Positions 43,032 through 52,031 are shown, counted from the first letter of the stretch. The stretch is DNA of 64,000 nucleotides from Streptomyces graminofaciens (GCF_030294945.1 NZ_AP018448.1:8900501-8964500), one strand, 5' to 3'. Notes: generated from the letters alone by a model not told the origin. Made by a program: numbers and translations.

Positions 43032-43066
43032 GCGGTCCGTCGCGCGATACACACGCGACGGACCGC
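43032..43066. terminator. Bidirectional terminator after the transporter operon
   Basis: GCGGTCCGTCGCG (43032-43044) and CGCGACGGACCGC (43054-43066) pair perfectly over 13 bp with a 9-base loop. CGTTTT follows on the plus strand. It sits between convergent genes and can serve both. Confidence 0.85.
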
Positions 43067-43086
43067 CCGGCGTTTTCACGGGCTCC

Positions 43087-43932
43087 TCAGCCCAGGAATC
43101 CGGCGACGGCCTCCACGAACCGATCAGGGTCGTCCAGCCACGGATGATGCCCGGCGCCGGGCTGTACGACGAACCGGGTGCGGGTGTCGGGGAACAGCGC
43201 GGCGTACTCACCCATCGCGCCGGGCGGCGAGTTGAGATCGACCTCCCCGGCGAGCACGAGCACGGGCGCCCCGAACCGCCCGAACGCCGCACGCGTACCC
43301 TCCGGATCGAAGGCCCCCTCACCCCCGAAGACGCCTGCGGCCTCGGAGTTCCGCTGCTCGGCGTCGGCGGCGTCCAGGGCCTGGGCGGCCGCATCCCACC
43401 GCCCATGGAAGAACGGCGCGACGGCCGCCCAGTGCCGATCGGTCCCGCGCCCCGCCGCGACCTCCTCCAAAGCCGCGAACGCCTCCCCGAACCAGGGCTC
43501 GCCCTCGCGGAGCCGAGCGAGCGCGAGCCGGTCGTCGACGCCCACGGCGATACCGACCCCGATGGGACTGGGCGTGACGAGAACGAGCCGTCCGACCCGC
43601 TCCGGGTACCGGCGCACATACGCGGCGGCGAGATTCGCCCCGGCACAGTGCGCGAGCAGATCGATCCGCTCCACCCCGAGCCGCTCCCGCAGCGCCTCCA
43701 CATCCCCGACGAGCCGGTCACACCGATAGGACGAGACGTCCTCGGGCACCTCGGACTCCCCGGTCCCCCGAAGATCCAGCATGACCAGCCGCCGGTGCGC
43801 GGACAGTCCGCCGAGATCACCGAGGTAGGCGGAGGCCCGCATGGGCCCGCCGGGGAGGCAGACGAGGGGAGGGCCGTCGCCGATGGAGTGGTGGGCGAGG
43901 AGGGTGCCGTCGGGGGCGGAGAAGGTGGGCAT
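43087..43932 (-). CDS. α/β-hydrolase with Cys at the nucleophile position
   Basis: A 281-residue α/β-fold protein like proline iminopeptidase and related hydrolases: oxyanion region VCLPGGPMRASAYLGDLGG, VMLDLRGTGESEVP, nucleophile elbow DLLAHCAGANLAAAYVRRYP, acid LAGEVDLNSPPGAMG, and His in VVQPGAGHHPWLDDP. At the elbow the family Ser is Cys96 (AHCAGA). Such Cys variants exist and are often weak esterases or lactonases; activity is unproved. I used ATG 43932, where homology begins; the frame continues to 43995. No operon partner. Confidence 0.78.
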   Translation of the reverse strand: MPTFSAPDGTLLAHHSIGDGPPLVCLPGGPMRASAYLGDLGGLSAHRRLVMLDLRGTGESEVPEDVSSYRCDRLVGDVEALRERLGVERIDLLAHCAGANLAAAYVRRYPERVGRLVLVTPSPIGVGIAVGVDDRLALARLREGEPWFGEAFAALEEVAAGRGTDRHWAAVAPFFHGRWDAAAQALDAADAEQRNSEAAGVFGGEGAFDPEGTRAAFGRFGAPVLVLAGEVDLNSPPGAMGEYAALFPDTRTRFVVQPGAGHHPWLDDPDRFVEAVAGFLG

Positions 43933-43989
43933 GGTCTTGACCTTCACAGGCGCGCCGGGGCACGGGCAACCGGAATTTCCCCGCTCCCG

Positions 43990-44150
43990 TCGCACGACGC
44001 GTACCGATCGAGCCGTGCGTGGTGGTGTCGATGAAGCCGAACCTCTCGTGGAGGAAGCGGGCGGGGCCGTCCGCGATCAGTGAGACGTAGGCGGTGGCGG
44101 GCGCCCGGCGTTCCAGTTCCTCGGTCGGGCTGCGCTGGGCTGCGCCATGC
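43990..44150 (-). pseudogene. C-terminal remnant of a GNAT acetyltransferase
   Basis: On the minus strand the stretch reads EELERRAPATAYVSLIADGP and ARFLHERFGFIDTTTHGSIG, the usual end of small GNAT proteins (the helix and strand after the acetyl-CoA loop). No N-terminal GNAT motifs and no start codon in frame with family sequence are present; the open frame comes from neighbouring unrelated sequence. It lies squeezed between the hydrolase and the LysR gene. Confidence 0.5.
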
Positions 44151-44174
44151 CGCTCACCGCCCGCGCCCACGTGA

Positions 44175-45116
44175 TCACCGGCCTTTGAACCCCCTGACGA
44201 CCACGCTCTCCACGGCACCGGCCAGGAGCGCGACCAACTCATCGATGATCGGGGGGCGGGCGCCGCGTCTGCTGACGGCGAGGATCTCCCGTTGGAGAGG
44301 CGCCGCCCCGGGCGGCAGGCTCACCCTCTCGACTCCGGTGTCGTGCCCTGCGCCGAGGAGGGTGGCCGGGATCAGGCCCACCGCGAGGCCGGCTCGGATC
44401 ATGGCGAGCATGCTGTGCAGGTCCTCGGTCTCCAGGGTCACCCGGGGCGCGATCCCGAGTTCTCCGGCCCAGCGGAGCAGCAGACGCCGGTCGGGGTTGT
44501 GCGCGTGGCCCGAGACCCACTCCCGTTCCAGGCACTCGGCCAGCTCCACCGGGCGTCGGCGGCCCGGCTCGGCACCCGTGACCAGGACCAGCGGTTCGCG
44601 CCCCAGGACGGTGATCGTCAACGCCTCGGAGGGGGCCGGCGGGTCCTCGGGCAGATAGCGGTAGGCGACGAGCAGGTCCAGGTCCCCCGACCGCACCCTC
44701 GGCACGCCCTCGTCCGTCTCCACGACGACGAGACGGACACGGGGTCCCGGGCGGCGATCCCTGAGCGTGGCGAGGACCTCCGGGAGCAGGTAGGTCATCG
44801 CGCTGGGGTAGATCCCGACGCGCAGTTCGGCGATCTCGCGTTTCGCGATGCCGATCGCGGTGTCCTGGAACCGCGCGGTCGCGTCGAAGAGCGTCTCGGT
44901 CGCCCGGGCGAGGGAGCGGCCGGCGGCGGTGAGGATCAGCCGGCTGCCGGGGCGGCGGACGAGCAGTTCGATGCCCAGGTCGCGTTCCAGCGCGGCGATG
45001 TGCTGGGACACCGCCGACGGCACATAGCCCAGTGCCGTCGCGGCCTCGGCCATCGAACCCTGGCGCACCACGGCCAGGAAGGTGGCCAGCAGCTTCAGAT
45101 CCGGCTGGGACTTCAC
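44175..45116 (-). CDS. LysR-family transcriptional regulator
   Basis: A 313-residue regulator. The N-terminal HTH is clear (LLATFLAVVRQGSMAEAATA, LGYVPSAVSQHIAALERDLG, then LLVRRPGSRLILTAAGRSLA). The substrate-binding domain follows (LRVGIYPSAMTYLLPEVLATL, VLVTGAEPG, MLAMIRAGLAVGLIPATLL). GTG start 45116. It is divergent from the class V aminotransferase-like gene 107 bp away, which is its probable target; TTCATGAA (45119-45126) and the short spacer hold the likely operator. The effector is unknown. Confidence 0.87.
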   Translation of the reverse strand: MKSQPDLKLLATFLAVVRQGSMAEAATALGYVPSAVSQHIAALERDLGIELLVRRPGSRLILTAAGRSLARATETLFDATARFQDTAIGIAKREIAELRVGIYPSAMTYLLPEVLATLRDRRPGPRVRLVVVETDEGVPRVRSGDLDLLVAYRYLPEDPPAPSEALTITVLGREPLVLVTGAEPGRRRPVELAECLEREWVSGHAHNPDRRLLLRWAGELGIAPRVTLETEDLHSMLAMIRAGLAVGLIPATLLGAGHDTGVERVSLPPGAAPLQREILAVSRRGARPPIIDELVALLAGAVESVVVRGFKGR

Positions 45117-45223
45117 AGTTCATGAACTTTCTCTTCGGAATCCATCGCTTTACGTGTCGCGAGGACGACGCCAGAGTAAGGGGACCCGATGCCGAGAACT
45201 CCGCCCGACAGAAAGCCGAGACC

Positions 45224-46423
45224 ATGGCCCTCGACCTCACCGCCCTGCGGGCCCACTTCCCCTCCCTCGCCACCGGCCTCGCCTTCTTCGACGGACCGGG
45301 CGGCACGCAGACCCCCCGCCCCGTCGCCGACGCCATCGCCGCGACGCTGACCGGCCCCCTGTCCAACCGGGGAACCGTCAGCCCGTCCGAGCGCAACGCC
45401 GAGCGCGCCGTCGCGGACTTCCGCGCCGCCTACGCCGACCTGCTCCACATGCCCGCGAACGGCATCGTCCACGGCCGCAGTGCCACCCAGCTCACGTACG
45501 ACTTCTCGCGTCACCTGGCCAAGGGCTGGAACGCGGGCGACGAGATCGTTCTCAGCCGTCTGGACCACGACGCCAACGTCCGCCCCTGGATCCAGGCGGC
45601 CGAGCGCGCCGGAGTGACGGTCCGCTGGATCGAGATCGACGCCGACACCACGGAGCTGGACCTCGACTCGTACGAGCGGGCCCTCTCACCGCGCACCCGG
45701 CTGGTGGCGGTCACGGCGGCCTCGAACGTGCTGGGCACCAAGCCGCCCGTTCGCCGGATCGCCGACCGCGCCCACGAAGTCGGCGCCCTGGTGTACGTGG
45801 ACGGCGTCCACTACGCCGCGCACCACCTCGTGGACGTACCCGCCCTCGGAGCCGACCTGTTCGTCTGCTCGCCGTACAAGTTCCTCGGACCACATTGCGG
45901 GGTGCTCGCGGCAGCCCCCGAGTACCTCGCGACCCTGCGCCCGGACAAGCTCCTGCCGTCCCCCGACACCGTGCCCGAACGCTTCGAGTTCGGCACCCTT
46001 CCCTACGAGATCCTGGCGGGCGCCACCGCCGCCGTGGACTTCCTGGCGGCGATGGACCCGGGTACGGGCACCTCGCGCAGGGAGCGGCTGACGTGGTCGC
46101 TGCGCTCTCTGCATGAGCACGAGCAGTCGTTGCGGACGAGGCTGCGGGAGGGCCTGCGGGCGTTCGGCGACGCGGTCACCCTGCACTCGAACGCCCCCGA
46201 CCGCACCCCGACCCTCCTGATGACCCTCGAGGGTCGCGACGCACGTGAGGCCCAGACACACCTGGCCGCGCGCGACGTGCTGGCACCCGCCGGGTCGTTC
46301 TACGCGTATGAGCCGTTCACGGCGCTGAAGCTTCAGGACCCCGCGCTGCGGGTGGGCCTGGCCCCGTACAACACCGCCGACGAAGTGGACCGGCTCCTCG
46401 ACGGTCTCGCCGCCTTCCTCTGA
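45224..46423 (+). CDS. Class V aminotransferase / cysteine desulfurase-like protein
   Basis: A 399-residue PLP enzyme of the TIGR01976-type cysteine-desulfurase-like group. GLAFFDGPGGTQTPRPV is at the start, GRSATQLTYDFSRHL binds phosphate, LSRLDHDANVRPW and VYVDGVHYAAHHLVD hold the ring-stacking His and Asp, and PLP Lys219 is in CSPYKFLGPHCG. No obvious catalytic Cys loop of IscS type is visible, so it may act as a lyase or aminotransferase on an unknown amino acid. ATG 45224 is used; the open frame to 45032 crosses the LysR promoter. Probably controlled by the LysR neighbour. Confidence 0.83.
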   Translation: MALDLTALRAHFPSLATGLAFFDGPGGTQTPRPVADAIAATLTGPLSNRGTVSPSERNAERAVADFRAAYADLLHMPANGIVHGRSATQLTYDFSRHLAKGWNAGDEIVLSRLDHDANVRPWIQAAERAGVTVRWIEIDADTTELDLDSYERALSPRTRLVAVTAASNVLGTKPPVRRIADRAHEVGALVYVDGVHYAAHHLVDVPALGADLFVCSPYKFLGPHCGVLAAAPEYLATLRPDKLLPSPDTVPERFEFGTLPYEILAGATAAVDFLAAMDPGTGTSRRERLTWSLRSLHEHEQSLRTRLREGLRAFGDAVTLHSNAPDRTPTLLMTLEGRDAREAQTHLAARDVLAPAGSFYAYEPFTALKLQDPALRVGLAPYNTADEVDRLLDGLAAFL

Positions 46424-46456
46424 CCCATGCCCCCGGCCGCCTACCGCGCGGCGCGG

Positions 46457-46894
46457 CTACGCCGCCAGCATCCGCAACAAAAGATCCCGCAGCGACTCCC
46501 GCTCCGCCACCGAAAGCCCCGCGAGCGGCTCCCGGGCGAAGTGCAACGACTCGCGCAGGCTCCGCGCCACCCGTCGTCCCTCCTGTGTGACCGCCGCCAG
46601 CTTCACTCGGCGGTCGTTCGCGTCGGGGCGGCGTTCCACCAGGCCCCGGGCCTCCAGTCGGTCCACGATGCCCGTCACGTTCGACGGCTCGCACTTCAGG
46701 CGCTGCGCGATCCGCCGCATCGGCAGCGGCTCCAGCGAGAGCAGGCTGAGCAGCCGCGCCTGGGCGCCGGTCAGGGCGTGCCCGGTGGCGGCGTCCTCGT
46801 ACTCGTCGTGGTAGCGGGCCACGACCGTGCCGATGAGGTCGACGACCTCGAGGGTGAGCGGGTCGATACGCGCTGTCGTCTTCTGCGTGGCCAT
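46457..46894 (-). CDS. MarR-family transcriptional regulator
   Basis: A 145-residue winged-helix dimer. Features: LTGAQARLLSLLSLEPLPMR, the recognition region IAQRLKCEPSNVTGIVDRLE, and the wing LVERRPDANDRRVKLAAVTQ. The long C-terminal helices (SVAERESLRDLLLRML) complete the dimer interface. A single Cys lies in the recognition helix region (LKCEPSN), which could be redox-active but is unproved. It is divergent from the reductase gene; the AT-rich spacer holds an inverted repeat. Start ATG 46894 or GTG 46900. Confidence 0.87.
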   Translation of the reverse strand: MATQKTTARIDPLTLEVVDLIGTVVARYHDEYEDAATGHALTGAQARLLSLLSLEPLPMRRIAQRLKCEPSNVTGIVDRLEARGLVERRPDANDRRVKLAAVTQEGRRVARSLRESLHFAREPLAGLSVAERESLRDLLLRMLAA

Positions 46895-46932
46895 GGTCAC
46901 CAGGCTACCCCGATACTTGACAACATGAAATA

Positions 46933-46962
46933 TTCAGGAGCATTGTTGTTTCAGTTCCTGAA
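46933..46962. promoter_or_regulatory. MarR/reductase divergent promoter with inverted repeat
   Basis: TTCAGGA (46933-46939) and TCCTGAA (46956-46962) form a perfect 7-bp inverted repeat 16 bp apart. The surrounding 60 bp are markedly AT-rich (ATATT and AAATATT flanks), unusual in this DNA. It lies in the 103-bp gap between the MarR and reductase genes and is the likely MarR operator. Confidence 0.6.
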
Positions 46963-46997
46963 GTAAATATTGAAGTGCATCCGAAAGGTTCTTCGTC

Positions 46998-47996
46998 ATG
47001 ATCAATCGCGAATGGCACCTGCTCAGCCGTCCCGTCGGCTGGCCGAAGCCCGAGGACTTCGCCCTGGTCGAGGCGGAGATCCGGCAGCCCGGCACGGGCG
47101 AGGTCCTCGTACGGAACAAGTTCCTCTCCGTCGACCCGTACATGCGCGGCCGCATGAGCGCCGCCAAGTCGTACGTCGCCCCGTTCGAGCTGGGCAAGGC
47201 CATGCAGGGCGGTGCGGTCGGCGAGGTCGTCGCCTCCGGCGCCGAGGGCATCGCCGTCGGTGACCACGTCCTGCACTTCGGCGGCTGGCGCGAGTACGCC
47301 ACCTTCGACGCCAAGCAGGCCGTCAAGGTCGACCCTGACGCCGCGCCCCTGTCCACCTACCTCGGCGTCCTCGGCATGACCGGCCTCACCGCCTACGCCG
47401 GCCTGCTGCGCACCGCCTCCTTCAAGGAGGGCGACTCCGTCTTCGTCTCCGGCGCCGCCGGTGCCGTCGGCAGCCAGGTCGGCCAGATCGCCAAGCTCAA
47501 GGGCGCCTCCCGGGTCATCGGCTCCGCCGGCTCCGACGAGAAGGTCAAGCTGCTGGTCGAGGAGTACGGCTTCGACGCGGCCTTCAACTACAAGAACGGC
47601 CCGGTCGCCGAGCAGCTGCGCGAGGCCGCGCCCGACGGGGTCGACGTCTACTTCGACAACGTGGGCGGCGACCACCTGGAGGCCGCCATCGGCCAGCTCA
47701 ACGTCCATGGCCGGATCGCCATCTGCGGCATGATCTCCGTCTACAACAACACCGAGCCCGCCCCCGGCCCGAAGAACCTCGCCCGGCTCATCCAGACCCG
47801 CGGCCGTATCGAGGGCCTCCTCGTCGGCGACCACTACGACCTGCAGCCGCAGTTCGTCCAGGAGGTCGGTGCCTGGGTCCGCTCCGGCGAGCTCAAGTAC
47901 CGCGAGACGGTCGTCGAGGGCATCGAGAACAACCTGGAGGCCTTCCTCGGCGTCCTGCGCGGCGACAACACGGGCAAGATGATCGTCAAGCTGTGA
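46998..47996 (+). CDS. NADPH-dependent medium-chain reductase (CurA/YfmJ-like)
   Basis: A 332-residue zinc-free MDR protein of the leukotriene-B4-dehydrogenase/curcumin-reductase group: LSVDPYMRGRMSAAKSY, GEVVASGAEGIAVGDHVLHF, the nucleotide loop VSGAAGAVGSQVGQIAKLKG, and DVYFDNVGGDHLEAAI. These enzymes reduce C=C bonds of reactive enones and alkenals with NADPH. ATG 46998 with GAAAGG upstream. A MarR repressor is divergently encoded, which fits induction by electrophiles. The transcript ends at a strong hairpin repeat. Confidence 0.9.
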   Translation: MINREWHLLSRPVGWPKPEDFALVEAEIRQPGTGEVLVRNKFLSVDPYMRGRMSAAKSYVAPFELGKAMQGGAVGEVVASGAEGIAVGDHVLHFGGWREYATFDAKQAVKVDPDAAPLSTYLGVLGMTGLTAYAGLLRTASFKEGDSVFVSGAAGAVGSQVGQIAKLKGASRVIGSAGSDEKVKLLVEEYGFDAAFNYKNGPVAEQLREAAPDGVDVYFDNVGGDHLEAAIGQLNVHGRIAICGMISVYNNTEPAPGPKNLARLIQTRGRIEGLLVGDHYDLQPQFVQEVGAWVRSGELKYRETVVEGIENNLEAFLGVLRGDNTGKMIVKL

Positions 47997-48011
47997 CCTG
48001 AGGGTCCGCCG

Positions 48012-48037
48012 CCCCGCGCCCCTTCAGGGGCGCGGGG
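48012..48037. terminator. Stem-loop repeat serving as terminator
   Basis: CCCCGCGCCCC and GGGGCGCGGGG pair over 11 bp with loop TTCA. It is the hairpin part of the intergenic repeat family also seen at 20205, 51993 and 60598. It separates convergent reductase and serine hydrolase genes. Confidence 0.75.
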
Positions 48038-48073
48038 AACCGCGCGAACGGGGCCCCGGGACTTCGGCGTCGC

Positions 48074-49261
48074 TCAACCGCCCCGTCGGACCGTCGGCGC
48101 AGCGCGGTGCACCGCCCGCACCAACCCCACGTTCTCCGGCGCCGCCCCACCCGGAAACGCCATCCGCCGCCGCGTGTACGCGTACGCCAGACCACTGCGC
48201 GCATCCGCGAACCCCTGGCTGCCACCCGCCCCGCTGTGTCCGAACGAACCGGCGCCGAGGAACGGGTACCAGTTCTCGGCGGTCGCCTGGAAGCCCAGCC
48301 CGTACGCCTTGTGGGCACCGGCCACCAGATCGCGGCCGACCGAGTGGATCTGCCCCACCTCGCCGATCGTGTCCGGCTTCAGCAGCGCCGGCCGCCCGTC
48401 CACCGGGCCGATGGCCGCCGCGTACATCCCGGCGAGCCCGCGCGCAGAGCCGACACCGCCCGCCGAGGACTGCCCGTTCGCGCGCACGGCACGGGAGTTG
48501 GGGAAGTCCGTCAGACCTCCCGGATCCGGTACGTGCTCGTTGAACGCGATCGCCGCGAGCGTGTGCGGACCGGTCGGCGAGGCGTCCATCGCGGCCTGCT
48601 GCTCGGCCGTCGGGATCATCGGCAGCACGGTACGGAAGCGGGGCTCCAACTCCTCCGGCAACCCCAGGAACAGATCCAGCCCGTACGGGGCGCGGACCCG
48701 CTCCTCGTACACCTCCTGGAGCGTACGACCCGTCACCCGGCGTACGACCTCGCCGGTCAGCGCCCCGATGACGAGCGCGTGGTAGCCGAAGGCCGTGCCC
48801 GGGCGCCAGAACGGCCGCTGGCCGGCGAGGCGTTCGGCGATCCGCCGGTCGTCCGCCATCTCCTCCGGTGTGAACCCGGCGTCGAGACCGACGAGGCCGG
48901 CCCGATGGGCCAGCACGTCCCTGAGGGTGATCGCCCCCTTGCCCTCGGCGGCGAACTCCGGCCAGTAGACGGCCACTTGGCGGTCCAGCTCCAGCACCCC
49001 GTCCTGGACGAGGAGCGCGACCACGAGATGGGCGGCCCCCTTGGTGGAGGAGAACAGGCCGTACAGCGCGTCCCCGCCCGCCTCGGCGTCCGGCCCGGCC
49101 CACAGGTCGACCACCCGCCGCCCGTGCACATACGCGGTCAACTGCCCCTCGTAGTCGGCCCGTTCACCGGTCACGAAGGCCGCGAACTCCTCGCGTACGG
49201 CCTCGAAGCCGTCGGCGACCGTGCCGTGCACGAGGGCGGTCTCCCGGCTCTCCTGCGTCAT
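48074..49261 (-). CDS. Beta-lactamase-fold serine hydrolase
   Basis: A 395-residue class C β-lactamase-related protein (EstB/penicillin-binding group). The SxxK motif is FSSTKGAAH (Ser71, Lys74); the Tyr-containing motif is FGYHALVIGAL; the late GSFGHSGAGGSQG stands for the KTG-like strand. No signal peptide is seen, so it is likely a cytosolic esterase or transesterase rather than a drug-resistance lactamase. ATG 49261 has GGGAG upstream; the frame runs on to 49297. The next gene upstream on this strand ends 36 bp away and could be co-transcribed. Confidence 0.85.
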   Translation of the reverse strand: MTQESRETALVHGTVADGFEAVREEFAAFVTGERADYEGQLTAYVHGRRVVDLWAGPDAEAGGDALYGLFSSTKGAAHLVVALLVQDGVLELDRQVAVYWPEFAAEGKGAITLRDVLAHRAGLVGLDAGFTPEEMADDRRIAERLAGQRPFWRPGTAFGYHALVIGALTGEVVRRVTGRTLQEVYEERVRAPYGLDLFLGLPEELEPRFRTVLPMIPTAEQQAAMDASPTGPHTLAAIAFNEHVPDPGGLTDFPNSRAVRANGQSSAGGVGSARGLAGMYAAAIGPVDGRPALLKPDTIGEVGQIHSVGRDLVAGAHKAYGLGFQATAENWYPFLGAGSFGHSGAGGSQGFADARSGLAYAYTRRRMAFPGGAAPENVGLVRAVHRAAPTVRRGG

Positions 49262-49296
49262 ACGTGCTCCCGTTCCCCAGTAGGTGGACCCGCCCA

Positions 49297-51849
49297 TCAG
49301 AACACCGACAGCAACGCCCGCCCCATCTGCGGGAATTCCCCCTTCGGGTGGTCCCGGAAGAGCGGTTCCGTGCCGAACAGGACCGTGTGCGGGCCGCTGA
49401 CGACGGACGCCTGCCCCGCCGCCGCTGCCGGTCCGCCGGTGCCGTCGGCCAGCGGCCGCCAGTGCCCGGAGACCAGCGGATTCCCGGTGGCGTACGACTG
49501 CTCGACGGTGACCTCGGGGCCGAGGCCGGTGAACCAGACGGGGGCGTAGACGAAGCTGTGGCCGGGCGCCCCGCCCGTGACCGCGCCGCCCGAGTTCACC
49601 ACGCGCACCACGCCGTTGGCGTCCCCGTTGCCCTCCACGGCCGTCGCCTTCAACAGACCGGCGGCCGTGCTCAGCGCCGCACCGGCGGACCCCCGGCCGA
49701 CGAACCCGTGCCCCCCGGCGAGGAAGCCGTCGAGCGCGGTCCGGGCGGAGGCGTTCAGCCCGCCGTACGACAGCCCCGACGACACGAACAGCACATCCGT
49801 CTTCGCCCAGTCGAACCCGGCGTTGAGGACGGCCGTCGACACCGGCACGACGTCGAAGTTCATCTCCCGCAACGCGAACAGCTCACCGGCGGTCACGGCC
49901 GCGGCGACCCGCACGCGGTGCAGAGGCGTACCCCGTGTTGTCCTCGTCGCGTCGAAGGCCACGTCGTACGACGTGGCGAGCGACTTCGCCCTCCGGCGAG
50001 CCGAGCCCGGTACGAGCGCGCTGCCGTCGGCGGCCTGCCGTACCGAAACCCCGTCCTTGAGAAGGGAGTTGAGGGCCGCGATCTCCTGCGGGCTGTCGAG
50101 CCGCAGCCGCAGCTCGCCGCGCGGTGCCACGTAGCCGACGCGGGCGGCGGCAGTCACGGGCCGGGTGTGAACGGCCGACAGCCGCCCGCCCACGACCCTC
50201 TCCACACTCGCGCCCCACAACCGCCCGAGGCTCCAGCCGGAGATGTCGTACATCACCGAGACCTTGTCGCTGATGTCCCGCCCGTCGGCCAGCAGCACAT
50301 TGGCCAGCCCGCGCTTGGGCTGCCGCATGTCGACGACGTACGACCCCTTCGCGTACGACCGCCCGCCGAGCCGGAAGCCCTGGGTCGCGCGGGTGACGCG
50401 TACGTCGTTGGCGAGCAGATGGTCGACGAGGCGCGCGGCGGCGGTCGCGGAGCGCTGGGCGGTGCCCGCCGGGATGACGTACGCGCGCGGGAACTCGGTC
50501 GTGTAGACGTCCTCCGGGCCGATTCCCGGGACACCCGGGACGGTCTCCTCGGACACCGGCACCTGGGCGGCACCGGTGGCGCCCCGCCGGAAGACCTCGA
50601 TCTGGTCGGCGACGAGGGAGCTGCGGTGGGCCCGGACGAAGTCGAGGGTCGCGCGCATGGCAGCGCCGGCGACGTCGACGTTGATGGCCGAGCGGCGGCG
50701 CAGCTCGGTCACCGGCAGCTGGTCGTACTCCTCGTTGTTGACCGCGAGCGGGATCTCCACGGTGTGCGCGGCGACCGTGCCGTGGAAGGCCGCGTACTGC
50801 GGGGTGAAGACCGGCGGCCAGTCGTCCCAGCCCTCTTCGGAGTCGCGGAAGGGGATCTGCGCCGGGTCGACGCCGTCCTTCTCGGGCGTGTAGCCGAGGC
50901 CGTTGACGGCGGACTCCATACCGAGGGCGTTGGCGTAGGTGTTCTTGAGGAAGAGGTCGTACTCGTAGTTCTCGCCGTGCGGGGGAGTGGTCGGCTCGAT
51001 GAGCGTGCCGTTGACGTATCCGTGCAGGTCGAGCATGACGGCGGGCTGCTTGTCGATCTCGATCTGCCGCATCGCGCGCGCCTCCGGCTGGGAGGCCGTG
51101 ACGAAGTCGCGGTTGAGGTCGAAACCGTTGGCGTTGGCTCGGGTCCCGGCGATACGGCCGTCCGGGTTGGCGGTGATGTTGAAGTAGAGCCGGGAGTGGG
51201 CGAGGAGGCTCGTGGTCCTCTTGTCGTCGGCGGTGGCGAGCGACTCGATGAGGCCGAGGGCCGCGTCCGTGCCCTCCCACTCGTTGCCGTGGATGTTGTT
51301 GTTGAAGAAGACGGGCGTCTTGTAGGTCTTCCTCACCGCCGGGTCCTTGGCGGCCGACTTCGGAGCACTCTCGATGAGTTCGCGCATACGGTTCTGGGCG
51401 CGAGCCTGGCGTGCGCTCTCCGGGGCGGTGACGGTGACGAGGTAGAGGCGGTGCCCACCGGCCGACCGCCCCGCGACCTCGACGCTCACCCGGTCGCCGA
51501 GCCGCTGGAGTTCGTTCAGCTTCGGGGCGATGGCGTGGTACGGCGTGAGGCCCAGCTTGATGGACTTGTCGGCGGGGTTCACGGGGTCGGGGGAGAGGAC
51601 CTGCTCGCGGGGGTAGCCGCGGGTGTCCGACAACTCCGTGACCGGGGCGGTGAGGGCGCGCTCGGCGGCGCTCGCGGGGGCCTTGGCGGCGCCCTGGGGG
51701 AGAGAGGAGCCCTCACGGACGGGCGGCTTGGGGTCGGCGCCGACGGGTTGCGGGGTGAGTACGAGCGCACCGGTCGTGACGGCGATGGTGACAAAGCTGA
51801 GCAGAGCGGATCTCGAAGCGTCTCTCGGGCCGGATCTCGGCGGGCGCAC
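49297..51849 (-). CDS. Secreted M14-family zinc carboxypeptidase
   Basis: An 850-residue protein. A signal peptide is present (SRSALLSFVTIAVTTGALVL, cut near VGADP). The M14 domain spans about residues 95-480. The zinc site is NNNIHGNEWEG (His187, Glu190) with the third His in LDLHGYVNG; ANGFDLNRDFV gives the substrate Arg. VEIPLAVNNEEYDQ is near the catalytic Glu region. About 370 further C-terminal residues form unclassified β-rich domains with a ThuA-like glycine-rich stretch (LLKATAVEGNGDANGVVRVV). GTG 51849 follows a near-perfect AGGAGGT. Digests peptides outside the cell. Confidence 0.87.
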   Translation of the reverse strand: MRPPRSGPRDASRSALLSFVTIAVTTGALVLTPQPVGADPKPPVREGSSLPQGAAKAPASAAERALTAPVTELSDTRGYPREQVLSPDPVNPADKSIKLGLTPYHAIAPKLNELQRLGDRVSVEVAGRSAGGHRLYLVTVTAPESARQARAQNRMRELIESAPKSAAKDPAVRKTYKTPVFFNNNIHGNEWEGTDAALGLIESLATADDKRTTSLLAHSRLYFNITANPDGRIAGTRANANGFDLNRDFVTASQPEARAMRQIEIDKQPAVMLDLHGYVNGTLIEPTTPPHGENYEYDLFLKNTYANALGMESAVNGLGYTPEKDGVDPAQIPFRDSEEGWDDWPPVFTPQYAAFHGTVAAHTVEIPLAVNNEEYDQLPVTELRRRSAINVDVAGAAMRATLDFVRAHRSSLVADQIEVFRRGATGAAQVPVSEETVPGVPGIGPEDVYTTEFPRAYVIPAGTAQRSATAAARLVDHLLANDVRVTRATQGFRLGGRSYAKGSYVVDMRQPKRGLANVLLADGRDISDKVSVMYDISGWSLGRLWGASVERVVGGRLSAVHTRPVTAAARVGYVAPRGELRLRLDSPQEIAALNSLLKDGVSVRQAADGSALVPGSARRRAKSLATSYDVAFDATRTTRGTPLHRVRVAAAVTAGELFALREMNFDVVPVSTAVLNAGFDWAKTDVLFVSSGLSYGGLNASARTALDGFLAGGHGFVGRGSAGAALSTAAGLLKATAVEGNGDANGVVRVVNSGGAVTGGAPGHSFVYAPVWFTGLGPEVTVEQSYATGNPLVSGHWRPLADGTGGPAAAAGQASVVSGPHTVLFGTEPLFRDHPKGEFPQMGRALLSVF

Positions 51850-51992
51850 GCTACCTCCTGGTGGGGGGATTTCTGGGACGGCCGGTGCGGGTGGCGACCA
51901 CGGTGCGGGTGATGACCATGGTGCTGCTGGTCTACCTGTTCGACTCCCGTACAACAAGAGGGCGTTGGAGTGGCTGGTCCGGTTGGCCGACC

Positions 51993-52031
51993 GTGCCCCT
52001 GAAAGGGGCGCGGGGCACTGCGCGAGCGACC
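51993..52031. repeat. Partial copy of the intergenic stem-loop repeat
   Basis: GTGCCCCTGAAAGGGGCGCG followed by GGGCACTGCGCGAGCGACC. GTGCCCC and GGGGCAC can pair, and an inner GCCCCT/AGGGGC hairpin is also possible. It lies in the 267-bp divergent spacer between the carboxypeptidase and EI24 genes, where no other feature is seen. Confidence 0.65.

Noticed and set aside
48074..49261. Serine hydrolase as an antibiotic-resistance β-lactamase
   Set aside because: It has no signal peptide and its motifs fit the esterase/penicillin-binding-related group rather than a true class C lactamase.
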